A stretch of DNA of 8,030 bases from assembly GCA_002362595.1 (NCBI GenBank), contig DEUO01000033.1:6841-14870 (forward strand), read 5' to 3'. The translations under genes were made by a program, and so were the position numbers. Origin of the DNA: Caryophanales bacterium UBA3260. Its GTDB lineage: Bacteria > Bacillota_I > Bacilli_A > RF39 > UBA660. Below are positions 1 to 6,912 of this stretch, in pieces; position 1 is the first letter of the stretch; every line of letters begins with the position of its first letter. Below the pieces are notes generated by a model. It was not told where the DNA came from, ran no database searches, and saw nothing but the letters and a program-made list of their open reading frames with translations.

Positions 1-144
1 GGTGGCAAAAGTATTTTATTATCTGATAGTAAAGATTCTAAGGAATATGAGTATTTTTCTAATTTAGGTATTATAGATGAATGTTTTAAATTAGATTATA
101 GTATTGGTTCATCTTTATATAATTATATAAGTAAGTTAAATTAG
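1..144 (+). CDS. C-terminal fragment of an unrecognised protein
   Basis: Frame 1 is open from the first base to a TAG at 142-144 and gives the last 47 residues of a protein that begins outside the window. The residues are hydrophilic and mixed (start GGKSILLSDS, end YNYISKLN), with no membrane segment and no motif I recognise. The codon use matches the downstream genes. The stop codon overlaps the AGGAGG ribosome binding site (143-148) of the following phosphoesterase gene, so the two are very probably co-transcribed. The function cannot be assigned from this tail alone. Confidence 0.75.
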   Translation, partial: GGKSILLSDSKDSKEYEYFSNLGIIDECFKLDYSIGSSLYNYISKLN

Positions 145-153
145 GAGGTATTT

Positions 154-1107
154 ATGAAAGTATTATTATTTACACATGAACAGGATATAGATGGATTAGG
201 TAGTGTTTTACTTGCTAAAAAAGCTTTTAGAGATTTAACATATGTTACAGTAAAAACTTTTGAAGTAAATGAAAAAGTAGGTGCTAAAATAAATGATGGA
301 ACTATATATGGTTATGATTATGTATTTGTAACAGATGTATGTATTAAAGAACCATTACTTAAAAGTATTAGTGAAGATATAAGATTAAAAGATAAATTAG
401 TTGTATTAGATCATCACAAATCAGAAATAGAAGAGGGAAATAATAAGTATGATTTTGTTAATATTATAGTAGAGAATGATAAAGGTAAGACGTCTGGTAC
501 TAGTTTGTTTTATGAATATTTATTGAATCATAAGTTACTTGATAGAAATGATACTTTAGATGAATTAGTTGAATTAACAAGACAATATGATACTTGGGAA
601 TGGAAGAATAAATATAATAATCCTAAAGCTAGAATGTTACATATTATATTTGAAGTACTAGGATATGAAGAATACATAAAGATTATGTCTAGAATTATAA
701 ATGAAAATAATGGTATATCTTTTAATAAAGAAGAACTTGATATTATTAAGAAGTTTGATGAGACGTTAGAAAAAGAAATAAATAGTATTATTGATGAAAT
801 GAAAATATATGAAGTAGTAATTGATGGTACTAAGTATAGAATAGGTTATGTAAAATGTTATTATAAGTATCGTAATGATATTAATGAAGTTGTTATGTTA
901 AATAATAAATATGATATAGATATGGTAGGTATGATAATGCTTGATACAGAGACTGTATCATATAGATTAGTACATGATGTAGATGCTTCAAAAGTTGCAG
1001 TATATTTTGGTGGTAAAGGACATAAAGCAGCAGCTAGTAATCCACAAAATAATGAAAGATTTAGTGATGTTCTTGCAATGTTTAGGAGCGAAGAAGATGA
1101 ATGTTGA
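154..1107 (+). CDS. DHH/DHHA1 family phosphoesterase
   Basis: This 317-residue protein is a metal-dependent phosphoesterase of the DHH superfamily, which includes oligoribonucleases (nanoRNase/NrnA type) and cyclic-dinucleotide phosphodiesterases. Metal-binding motifs appear in order: H8..D11.D13-G14 near the N-terminus, D61 (VTDV), the signature D86-H87-H88 (LDHHKS) and D146 (QYDTW). The C-terminal DHHA1 substrate domain carries G286-G287-K288-G289-H290 followed by KAAA. The length is normal for a stand-alone DHH-DHHA1 enzyme. There is no signal peptide or membrane segment, so it is probably cytoplasmic. The start is fixed by AGGAGG at 143-148, five bases before the ATG. Its last 11 bases overlap the next gene. 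The family is clear; the exact substrate (short RNA, pAp or a cyclic dinucleotide) cannot be read from the sequence. With a DNPH1-like gene downstream, nucleotide or oligonucleotide turnover is a reasonable inference. Confidence 0.9.
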   Translation: MKVLLFTHEQDIDGLGSVLLAKKAFRDLTYVTVKTFEVNEKVGAKINDGTIYGYDYVFVTDVCIKEPLLKSISEDIRLKDKLVVLDHHKSEIEEGNNKYDFVNIIVENDKGKTSGTSLFYEYLLNHKLLDRNDTLDELVELTRQYDTWEWKNKYNNPKARMLHIIFEVLGYEEYIKIMSRIINENNGISFNKEELDIIKKFDETLEKEINSIIDEMKIYEVVIDGTKYRIGYVKCYYKYRNDINEVVMLNNKYDIDMVGMIMLDTETVSYRLVHDVDASKVAVYFGGKGHKAAASNPQNNERFSDVLAMFRSEEDEC

Positions 1108-1600
1108 TATAAGGTTAGCTAAGAAAGATGAAGTATTAGAAATAGCTAAAGTAAAACAGAAATGTTGGGATAGTACTTATCGTGGTATTTATGATGATAA
1201 TATAATAGATAATTTTGATTATGAGAAGACAGCTAATACATTTTTATCTATTATAGAAGATGAAGATAGTGATTTGTATGTAGTTATTGTAGAAGATAAA
1301 ATAGTGGGTTTTATGAGTTGCGGTAAGATATTACATCCTTATAATGATTACGAGGTAGAGTTAGGTATGCTTTATATTTTAAAAGAATATCAAGGTGAAG
1401 GAATAGGTACAATGTGTTTTATGTTAGCTAAAGATAATATGAAAAGAAAAGGTTTTAAGAAGTTTGTTGTATCTGCTAATAAGTATAATAATCGAGCACG
1501 TGAATTTTATAAGAAAATGGGTGGAGTAGAAATACATGTTGATGAGGATAAAGATGATAGGAGAAGTGTACAAGCTAAATATGATTTTAGCTTAGAGTAG
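1097..1600 (+). CDS. GNAT family N-acetyltransferase
   Basis: This 167-residue protein has the GCN5-related acetyltransferase fold and would transfer an acetyl group from acetyl-CoA to an unknown amine. Motif A, the acetyl-CoA pyrophosphate loop, is Q99-G-E-G102-I-G104 after strand ELGMLYI. The late FYKKMGG (137-143) is the usual C-terminal GNAT signature. The N-terminal W24..TYRGI.DD segment marks the common RimI-like subgroup. The frame stays open upstream to an ATG at 983, but that part lies inside the phosphoesterase gene. The ATG at 1097 has AGGAGC at 1084-1089 at good spacing and gives a normal GNAT N-terminus. The gene overlaps the phosphoesterase by 11 bases, suggesting translational coupling. 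It closely resembles the GNAT domain fused to the aminotransferase at 3336-5414. The substrate is unknown. Confidence 0.88.
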
Positions 1601-1602
1601 TT

Positions 1603-1995
1603 ATGAAAATATATTTTGGACATTCAAAGAATATCGATTATGAAAATGTAATTTATAAAGTAGTTAGAAATAATGAGAGTTTAGATAAACTTAATATTAT
1701 ATTGCCACATGAAAAAGATAAAAGTGCATATAATGGAAGAGATTTTTATAAAGATATAGATATTTTTATTGCAGATGTAAGTGAGAAAGCTACTGGTTTG
1801 GGAATAGAATTAGGTTGGGCTTTTGATGATAATGTACCTATTTATTATGTATATAAAAAGGGAAGTAAATTAGGAAGTTCTTTAAAATGTTTATCTGATA
1901 AATTTTATGAATATGACGATGATATGTCGTTAGTTAAATGTATAGAAGAGATTATTAAAGATTGGAAAATTAATAATGGAAGTAAAGAAGTTTAG
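1603..1995 (+). CDS. Nucleoside 2-deoxyribosyltransferase/DNPH1-like protein
   Basis: This 130-residue protein resembles the family of nucleoside 2-deoxyribosyltransferases and 2'-deoxynucleoside 5'-phosphate N-hydrolases (DNPH1/Rcl). These enzymes cleave or exchange the base-deoxyribose bond through a covalent glutamate. What I see: an N-terminal strand MKIYFGHSK in the place of the usual F.GS.R loop; D51/D53 before IFIADVS (54-60), as in the family's AD-V-A-(D/E)-V/L-S segment; then G65-L-G67-I-E69-L-G71, where E69 aligns with the catalytic glutamate. A C-terminal YEYDDD... helix also fits. It is somewhat short (family about 140-170). It starts two bases after the previous stop with only a weak AGAG Shine-Dalgarno sequence, so coupling to the preceding gene is likely. 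The likely role is nucleotide salvage or sanitation. Hydrolase versus transferase cannot be settled. Confidence 0.7.
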
Positions 1996-2446
1996 TGAAA
2001 TAAGTAAAGAAGATTTAGATAGGATAATTAATAAACATTATAGTCATTGGTCACAATATAGTGATTCTATGGATTTTTCTGATACTAGTAATAAGTTTAA
2101 TAATATATATACAGATGATACTAGTATTCCTTATGGTATTGCAATGTACGATAATGATAATTTAATAGGATTTTGTGTATTAAAAGATCAATGTTTAATT
2201 AATTATCCAGAATTTAATCCATGGATATCTGATGTTATGATATTTGATTCTTATAGAGGATGTGGCAATGGAAGAAGATTAATTGAACTAGCTAAAAGGG
2301 AACTTAAGAATTTAGGTTTTAATAAGGTTTATTTATGGACAGATAAGGCTCCTATATTTTATGAAAAGTTAGGATTTAAATATATAAAAGATGTATTAAA
2401 GAATGATGAAAGCGGATATGGAAGATTATATTCTATAGAATTATAA
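1976..2446 (+). CDS. GNAT family N-acetyltransferase (second in operon)
   Basis: This 156-residue protein has a GNAT fold. The strand P82-W-I-S-D-V-M-I-F precedes motif A R94-G-C-G97-N-G99 with helix [11 protein letters not shown], then KVYLWTD (117-123) and FYEKLGF (128-134), the classic C-terminal acetyl-CoA region. It is not close to the GNAT at 1097-1600: it lacks the W..TYRGI segment and uses a different N-terminal half, HYSHWSQY (21-28). The start overlaps the DNPH1-like gene by 20 bases. No strong Shine-Dalgarno sequence is visible (TTGGAA at 1962-1967 is the best), so translation probably depends on coupling. It is the last gene of the operon and is followed at once by a hairpin terminator. 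The substrate is unknown. Confidence 0.85.
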
Positions 2447-2471
2447 AAAGAAAGCATGAAGCTTTCTTTTT
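2445..2471. terminator. Bidirectional intrinsic terminator between convergent genes
   Basis: A perfect 11-base-pair stem (2445-2455 AAAAAGAAAGC with 2461-2471 GCTTTCTTTTT) encloses a 5-base loop ATGAA. The stem ends in an A-run on one side and a T-run on the other, so it can end transcripts in both directions. It lies between the second GNAT gene (+) and the 264-residue protein gene (-), whose stop codon overlaps its right edge. Confidence 0.85.
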
Positions 2472-3264
2472 AATTGAGATTTAATGTTAATTGATTTTCA
2501 TCAATCATTTTAGGTTCATTCCATTTCTTCTGAGCCTTTTCGTAAGCTATACGTAGGTTGCTAATAATTTCGTCTTTTAGCATATCAATATCTTCTTTGT
2601 TTGGTTTATCATAAGAAGCAAATATAGTATTTAGTTCATCTAAGAATCTACGATATAAATTTTCATCATAATATCTTTCTATAATTTTAGTAATAGAACG
2701 ATCAACACTATTTTTCTTATTATAGTTAGCACGAGATATTTTTTCTCTTAAAGCAGTTTTATCTTTTTGCTCTGGGAAGATAGTTTCTTGTTCATAATTA
2801 ATTTGTTCTGCTGTTTCCATACTTGCTAATGAATATGGATTAATAATATTGCGGTTTAGTAATTTAAATACTTTATCTTTATCTAATTTATCATTTCTAT
2901 AGAATAAACTAAGTAATTCTATTATATGAGCATTTATTTCGGTATTTATTCTTGCATTAATACTATTAAATAAATCTGATAGATAAGCTTCTATTAAATC
3001 TGCTATGCATTTAAGATTACCTGTTTTAGCTATTTGTTTTAATTTTAGATTAAGAAATGTTAGTGTTATTAGTATTTTATAGTATGGAATATTAGTGAAG
3101 ATAAAAGCAAAGACTTCTGCTTCATTATATGATATTTTATCTTCTGTTAATGGAACATTTTTTTGATTATTAATTATTTCAGTAAATTTATCTGTATCTA
3201 GTTCATTTTTTAAATAAGCATTTATTGTATCTTTTAAAATATTTATTAGTATTAATTTGTTCAT
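2470..3264 (-). CDS. Uncharacterised helical protein with C-terminal QLTLNL tail
   Basis: I do not recognise this 264-residue protein. It looks mostly alpha-helical and soluble: leucine/isoleucine-rich amphipathic stretches at about 1-20 and 45-125, a charged linker at about 150-190 rich in K, E, N and Q, and a further helical part at about 187-248 containing ERYYDENLYRRFLDEL. There is no signal peptide and no convincing membrane helix; FIFTNIPYYKILITLTFLNL (54-73) is hydrophobic but interrupted. The last residues, Q258-L-T-L-N-L263, match the bacterial beta-clamp-binding hexapeptide QLxLxL known from Hda and related proteins, here at the extreme C-terminus. This hints at, but does not prove, a replication or repair partner. 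The start has AGGTGA (3269-3274) at suitable spacing and its own promoter. The gene is monocistronic and ends in the shared terminator. Codon use is like that of its neighbours. Confidence 0.8.
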   Translation of the reverse strand: MNKLILINILKDTINAYLKNELDTDKFTEIINNQKNVPLTEDKISYNEAEVFAFIFTNIPYYKILITLTFLNLKLKQIAKTGNLKCIADLIEAYLSDLFNSINARINTEINAHIIELLSLFYRNDKLDKDKVFKLLNRNIINPYSLASMETAEQINYEQETIFPEQKDKTALREKISRANYNKKNSVDRSITKIIERYYDENLYRRFLDELNTIFASYDKPNKEDIDMLKDEIISNLRIAYEKAQKKWNEPKMIDENQLTLNLN

Positions 3265-3283
3265 ATTATCACCTGTGCGTTTT

Positions 3284-3311
3284 ATTATAATGATTTTTAT
3301 TTTTATGTAAA
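3284..3311 (-). promoter_or_regulatory. Sigma-A-type promoter of the 264-residue protein gene
   Basis: Read on the minus strand, TTTACA (3306-3311) stands 16 bases before a perfect TATAAT (3284-3289). The predicted start of transcription near 3277 leaves a very short leader containing the AGGTGA ribosome binding site. The -35 box directly abuts the terminator of the upstream fusion gene. Confidence 0.7.
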
Positions 3312-3341
3312 GAAAAAATAATACATTTTATTGTATTATTT
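3311..3341 (-). terminator. AU-rich intrinsic terminator of the aminotransferase-GNAT gene
   Basis: A 10-base-pair inverted repeat (3316-3325 with 3332-3341, only one G-C pair) with a 6-base loop overlaps the stop codon of the fusion gene. On the minus strand it is followed by a run of T (complement of 3311-3316 and beyond). The stem is weak because it is nearly all A-U, but position and T-run fit a rho-independent terminator. Confidence 0.6.
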
Positions 3342-5414
3342 ATCAAATTTAGTTATATCAAACATAAATCCATATTCAGGGTATACACGTGATCCTATTT
3401 TAGCATATTTTTCTGTTATTTTATTTCCACCTAGTTTTTGGTAGAATTTAATAGCATTTTTGTTTTCTTTTATACACCATATTATCATGTTTCTTTTGTT
3501 GTAACCTTTTAATATTTTTATTGTTTCTCTAAATAGAGAGTTTCCTATACCTTTACCGGTATATCCTGGAGCAAGGTATAAACTTACTAGTTCACAATCG
3601 GAACTTGGTATAAATTCATTTTGTGTTGTACTAAAGCAACTATATCCAATTACTTTGTTTGTTTCTTTTTCGATGGCTACTAATACATTATATTTATATT
3701 CATCAAATGATTCGATATATCTATCTGTTTGTATTTGGTAATCTAAAGATGCTAAGTAGTCATCATCAATTATTCCTTTATATGTTTCATTCCAACTATC
3801 AACTTTGATATGAGCCATTTGTTCTTGATCTTCTAAACGATTGTACCTAATTTCATATGAATTTTCTAGGACTAGTTGTTGTAGAGATTCGTTCATTAAT
3901 GTTAATGCACTAATTAATTCGTCTTCTTCCATAGCAAATGTTATACGACCAATTAGTTCTTTTTGATATGGCCAACTGATTGATTGACCAATTAGGAAAC
4001 GTAAACGATTGGTACGATAGAAAAATTCAAGTAGGTCTTTTTCTGTTTTAATGATATTTCCATGGTATGATTTACCTTTTACTTCTGTAAAATCAAGAAT
4101 AGCAAAGAATCCTGCTTCTGGTTCAAGGTTTTTATTTCCTTTAGGAAATTTGGTATATGGCATTCCTTTTAAGATATTATTTAATGTTTTTTCATCTGTA
4201 GTATATTTTTTTATTGTTTCTTGTACTTTCTCTTTAGTCTTTTTATCTTTTATTGAATCTATTCCTTCAATGAATGTTTTTAATATATTAAATCTAAATT
4301 GATATATTTCACGTAATGGTCGGAAATAGTTATTATAGATTTCTTTTCTTTCGGGACGAGCATTAAATGCGCCGACTAAGGCTCGACCTACGATATCTGG
4401 AGATGAATCCATTTCTTGGAAGATACGGTTTATAACTTCCCGTATTATAATTTCATCAGCTATTAGGAATCCAGCACGTAATGAAGCCATACCATAACTT
4501 TTTGATAGACCAAATAATGTAATAGTGTTTCTAAACATACCAGGAATAGTAGCAATTGGTTTAGCTAGGTTGTTTTCATCGTATGTTATATCACGATATA
4601 CCATATCATCTATAACGAAGACGCCTCTTTCAAGACATACTTGACTTATTTTAGTTAATCTTTCTGTTTCATTTTCACCCATCACACGACCAGTAGGATT
4701 ATTTGGGTTAGCATTTAGGAATGCAACAACTCTTGGTACATAACCATGTCTTCTATTATAAACACGTTGTAGGCTATGATTTATTTCATCAATAGTTGCT
4801 GCTAGTTTATCAGGATTAACTAGGAAGTCATCTTCTTTTTCTAATGGAAGTATTTCTACTTCAGCACCAGCTCTTTCAGCACGAATAGTAAATAAACCAT
4901 AACTAGGCCCAGGTATTAAGATAACATCTCCTGGTTTAGAAATAATATTAATTATTATATTAAAGGTAATGGAAGTAGATGGTAAGAAAGTAATATTATG
5001 AATGGATAAACCTTTATCATCTATATCTGGATAAGTATAAGGTTCAGTATTAATGAATCCTTCTTGTTCAATGTATTCTAGTAATTCTTTTCTTATAGAG
5101 TCATCACCTTCGGTATAAGGATATTTGAACATTTCGCCTTTTTGTAGTGATTTTACCATTTCATCAATAGAAGAAGGAAATGGAATATATTTAGCAGGAT
5201 TTCCACCACCTAAGTCAATATCTTTTTTAGTTACAATGTCATTATCACGAACTTCATAACCGTAAAAATCTATAGCATCAGCTATTTCTTGAACAGTAGG
5301 ATTAAATTCTTCTTTATCTAATCTTGCACCGATATATGGTAAACCAAATCTTCTTTCACCTAGCATTGGATTTTCTCTTAATAATCTTTGAATAGCAGTA
5401 GATTTTACTAACAT
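3336..5414 (-). CDS. PLP-dependent aminotransferase fused to a C-terminal GNAT domain
   Basis: This 692-residue protein joins two enzymes. Residues about 1-515 are a class I/II (fold-type I) aminotransferase: YPYTEGD (98-104), the PLP-ring region N236-P-N-N-P-T-G242, D269 with Y273 for the cofactor, the Schiff-base lysine K305 in GLSKSYG, R313 for the phosphate, and R490 in GRITFA, which fits the substrate-carboxylate arginine. This half is longer than the usual 390-400 residues; extra segments lie at the N-terminus (1-60) and around 385-430. Residues about 521-690 are a GNAT domain: W541..TYKGI.DD, loop G620-K-G622-I-G624 (the usual Q/R at the first position is G617) and FYQKLGG (657-663). 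There is no signal peptide, so it is cytoplasmic. The amino acid substrate is not determinable. A coupled transamination-acetylation is inference only. AGAGGT (5421-5426) supports the start. Both domains look intact. Confidence 0.88.
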   Translation of the reverse strand: MLVKSTAIQRLLRENPMLGERRFGLPYIGARLDKEEFNPTVQEIADAIDFYGYEVRDNDIVTKKDIDLGGGNPAKYIPFPSSIDEMVKSLQKGEMFKYPYTEGDDSIRKELLEYIEQEGFINTEPYTYPDIDDKGLSIHNITFLPSTSITFNIIINIISKPGDVILIPGPSYGLFTIRAERAGAEVEILPLEKEDDFLVNPDKLAATIDEINHSLQRVYNRRHGYVPRVVAFLNANPNNPTGRVMGENETERLTKISQVCLERGVFVIDDMVYRDITYDENNLAKPIATIPGMFRNTITLFGLSKSYGMASLRAGFLIADEIIIREVINRIFQEMDSSPDIVGRALVGAFNARPERKEIYNNYFRPLREIYQFRFNILKTFIEGIDSIKDKKTKEKVQETIKKYTTDEKTLNNILKGMPYTKFPKGNKNLEPEAGFFAILDFTEVKGKSYHGNIIKTEKDLLEFFYRTNRLRFLIGQSISWPYQKELIGRITFAMEEDELISALTLMNESLQQLVLENSYEIRYNRLEDQEQMAHIKVDSWNETYKGIIDDDYLASLDYQIQTDRYIESFDEYKYNVLVAIEKETNKVIGYSCFSTTQNEFIPSSDCELVSLYLAPGYTGKGIGNSLFRETIKILKGYNKRNMIIWCIKENKNAIKFYQKLGGNKITEKYAKIGSRVYPEYGFMFDITKFDK

Positions 5415-5438
5415 AATGTGACCTCTTTTCTTTTGTAT

Positions 5439-5469
5439 ATTATATCATAGAGCAATATAAATTTTACAA
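5439..5469 (-). promoter_or_regulatory. Tentative promoter of the aminotransferase-GNAT gene
   Basis: On the minus strand a perfect TATAAT (5439-5444) lies 12 bases before the AGAGGT ribosome binding site. The best -35 match is TTGTAA (5464-5469) at a long 19-base spacing, so the -10 is convincing and the -35 is not. The region is divergent with the sigma factor promoter. Confidence 0.45.
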
Positions 5470-5492
5470 AATATGGTAATATTTAATTAATG

Positions 5493-5520
5493 TGAAACTT
5501 TTTTATAATTATTATAGTTA
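5493..5520 (+). promoter_or_regulatory. Possible autoregulatory ECF promoter of the sigma operon
   Basis: TGAAAC followed by a T-run (5493-5502) is the -35 element typical of Firmicute ECF sigma factors (SigW/SigV type). About 14-16 bases on is TATAGTTA (5513-5520), which is not the classic CGTA -10 box. A sigma-A-like TATAAT (5504-5509) also lies here but without a good -35. Autoregulation is therefore plausible, not shown. Confidence 0.4.
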
Positions 5521-5553
5521 TTATTATGAGTGCACTTTAAAGGAGGAATAAAT

Positions 5554-6021
5554 ATGGATGAAGAATTTATATATTTATTTAACTTATTTAAAAATGATAT
5601 TTATAGATTAGCTTACAGTTATACAAATAATATTAGTTATTCAGATGATATTACACAATCTGTGTTTATTAAGCTTTATAGAAAGATGGATAAATTTGAT
5701 AGTGATATTAGTGTTAAGAAATGGTTAATTAAAGTAACTATAAATGAATGTAAATCATTATTTCTATCATCTTGGTATAAAAGGATTACTTCTATTACTG
5801 ATAAAGAGAATAATATTAGTATAGATTTAAAAGATAATGATATTTTATCTTGTATTATGGAATTACCTAAGAAGTATAAATTAGTTATTTATCTATATTA
5901 TTATGAGAATTATAAGATAAAAGAAATAGCTGAAGTATTAAAGATGAATGAAAATACGGTTAAAACTAATTTGTCTAGAGCAAGAGATATGTTAAGAAAT
6001 ATTTTAAAGGAGGAGATATAA
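5554..6021 (+). CDS. ECF-type RNA polymerase sigma factor
   Basis: This 155-residue protein has the two-domain layout of group 4 (extracytoplasmic function) sigma factors. Region 2 covers about 5-75 and includes YRLAYSYTNN..YSDDITQSVFIKLYRK, the -10 recognition and core-binding part, and KKWLIKVTINECKS. Region 4 covers about 98-150: MELPKKYKLVIYLYYYENY, then a helix-turn-helix KIKEIAEVLKMNENTVKTNLSRAR that would read the -35 box. Region 3 is absent, as expected. The frame extends to a GTG at 5530, but the perfect AAAGGAGG at 5539-5546, seven bases before the ATG at 5554, decides the start. It overlaps the next gene by one base (TAATG), so the sigma factor and its likely membrane regulator are made together. 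It probably directs an envelope or stress response; the signal is unknown. Confidence 0.9.
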   Translation: MDEEFIYLFNLFKNDIYRLAYSYTNNISYSDDITQSVFIKLYRKMDKFDSDISVKKWLIKVTINECKSLFLSSWYKRITSITDKENNISIDLKDNDILSCIMELPKKYKLVIYLYYYENYKIKEIAEVLKMNENTVKTNLSRARDMLRNILKEEI

Positions 6022-6827
6022 TGAATAGAAAGATAAAAGAGTCTTATAATAAGATTGTTATTCCTGAGTATGTGGAAAAGAGTATTTTAAATAAAACTGT
6101 GGAAAGTAAAAGAAAGAATTATAGGTTAGCTTTTACTATAGGAATTATAGTTTCACTTTTAGTTTTTGTAGGAAGTGTTAATGCTGATGCTATAGATAGT
6201 TTATTAGCAAGAATATTTGATAGAGGTGCTGTTGTTGATAAAGAAGGCAATAGATATCAAATGTATGAAGAAGTTAATGGTGTTAGTTTTAAAAATTTAA
6301 GTAGTTGGTTAGCAGATAAAGAGTTTGATACTACTATAAATAAGGTAGAAGATAAGCTTGGAGTTAAGATATTAAAGTATGATGATGTAACTACTAATGA
6401 ACTTAAATGTGAATTTATAACTAATAAGGTATGGGATAGTGAAAATAAAGGACGTGTAGAAAGAGTATATTTAAGATGGTTTGATTTTTATAGACCAGAT
6501 GAATATGGACATGATTATGGATTTAGTATGAGTGTTAAAATGATTTCTGATAAGGCTGAAGAATCAACAATAATGAGCTATCTAGAAGAAATGAATGTAG
6601 CAGCAGGTAAAAATGTAATAGAAGAGTATCATAGTAATAATTTAGATACAGATGTAATTATTTATGATTTTCCTTGTGATTATGAAGGATGTAAAGATAG
6701 AGAAAATGATGAAATATATGCTATGTTTGTATATAAGAACATTCGTTATGAATTTTATGGAACTTTTAAAAAAGGTGATACTCAAATAAATAAATTAAAG
6801 GAAATAATTGAAGATTTATATGAATAA
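6021..6827 (+). CDS. Probable membrane anti-sigma factor
   Basis: This 268-residue protein has a short charged N-terminal part (1-34; IPEYVEKSILNKT resembles the sigma-facing segment of DUF4179-like anti-sigma factors), one membrane helix at about 36-53 (LAFTIGIIVSLLVFVGSV), and a C-terminal domain of about 210 residues predicted outside the cell. No zinc anti-sigma motif (HxxxCxxC) is present. The outer domain has three cysteines, C130, C219 and C224. The last two, in PCDYEGC, could form a disulfide or bind a metal. I do not recognise this outer domain. Position directly after the ECF sigma gene, one-base overlap and AAAGGAGG at 6006-6013 support the anti-sigma role by context and topology rather than by a family match. 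It is followed by a terminator. Confidence 0.7.
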   Translation: MNRKIKESYNKIVIPEYVEKSILNKTVESKRKNYRLAFTIGIIVSLLVFVGSVNADAIDSLLARIFDRGAVVDKEGNRYQMYEEVNGVSFKNLSSWLADKEFDTTINKVEDKLGVKILKYDDVTTNELKCEFITNKVWDSENKGRVERVYLRWFDFYRPDEYGHDYGFSMSVKMISDKAEESTIMSYLEEMNVAAGKNVIEEYHSNNLDTDVIIYDFPCDYEGCKDRENDEIYAMFVYKNIRYEFYGTFKKGDTQINKLKEIIEDLYE

Positions 6828-6828
6828 G

Positions 6829-6857
6829 AATTAGTAATTTAGTTTACTAATTTTTTA
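6829..6857 (+). terminator. Intrinsic terminator of the sigma/anti-sigma operon
   Basis: A 9-base-pair inverted repeat AATTAGTAA / TTACTAATT (6829-6837 with 6844-6852) with a 6-base loop is followed by TTTT. It starts two bases after the stop codon. The stem is AT-rich but perfect. Confidence 0.75.
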
Positions 6858-6865
6858 TTATTCTC

Positions 6866-6893
6866 TTGATTTGGTAATATTGTTTGATATAAT
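6866..6893 (+). promoter_or_regulatory. Sigma-A promoter with extended -10 for the TSCPD gene
   Basis: TTGATT (6866-6871) is followed after 16 bases by TATAAT (6888-6893), with TG one base upstream (6885-6886) forming an extended -10. Transcription would begin near 6900, only about a dozen bases before the ATG at 6913. Confidence 0.7.
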
Positions 6894-6912
6894 TTTATTA
6901 GGTGATGAAGTA

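Noticed and set aside
983..1096. Upstream extension of the first GNAT gene to an ATG at 983
   Set aside because: It lies fully inside the phosphoesterase gene in another frame, and the ATG at 1097 has a good AGGAGC site and gives a normal GNAT N-terminus.
1105..1107. TGA read as tryptophan (Mycoplasma-type code)
   Set aside because: Tryptophans in all the genes are TGG and frames are intact without TGA; read-through here would only add a few residues and run further into the GNAT gene.
4051..4302. Plus-strand open frame of 83 codons
   Set aside because: It is antisense to the conserved aminotransferase coding region, with no ribosome binding site; a shadow frame.
5501..5528. AT-rich inverted and direct repeats in the divergent promoter region
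   Set aside because: TATAATTATTATAG-type repeats are expected by chance in DNA this AT-rich and do not form a convincing operator.
5530..5553. GTG start for the sigma factor
   Set aside because: This stretch contains the AAAGGAGG ribosome binding site for the ATG at 5554, so it is leader, not coding.
6871..6912. TTG start for the TSCPD protein
   Set aside because: It overlaps the extended -10 promoter; the ATG at 6913 has AGGTGA at proper spacing and matches the family's N-terminus.
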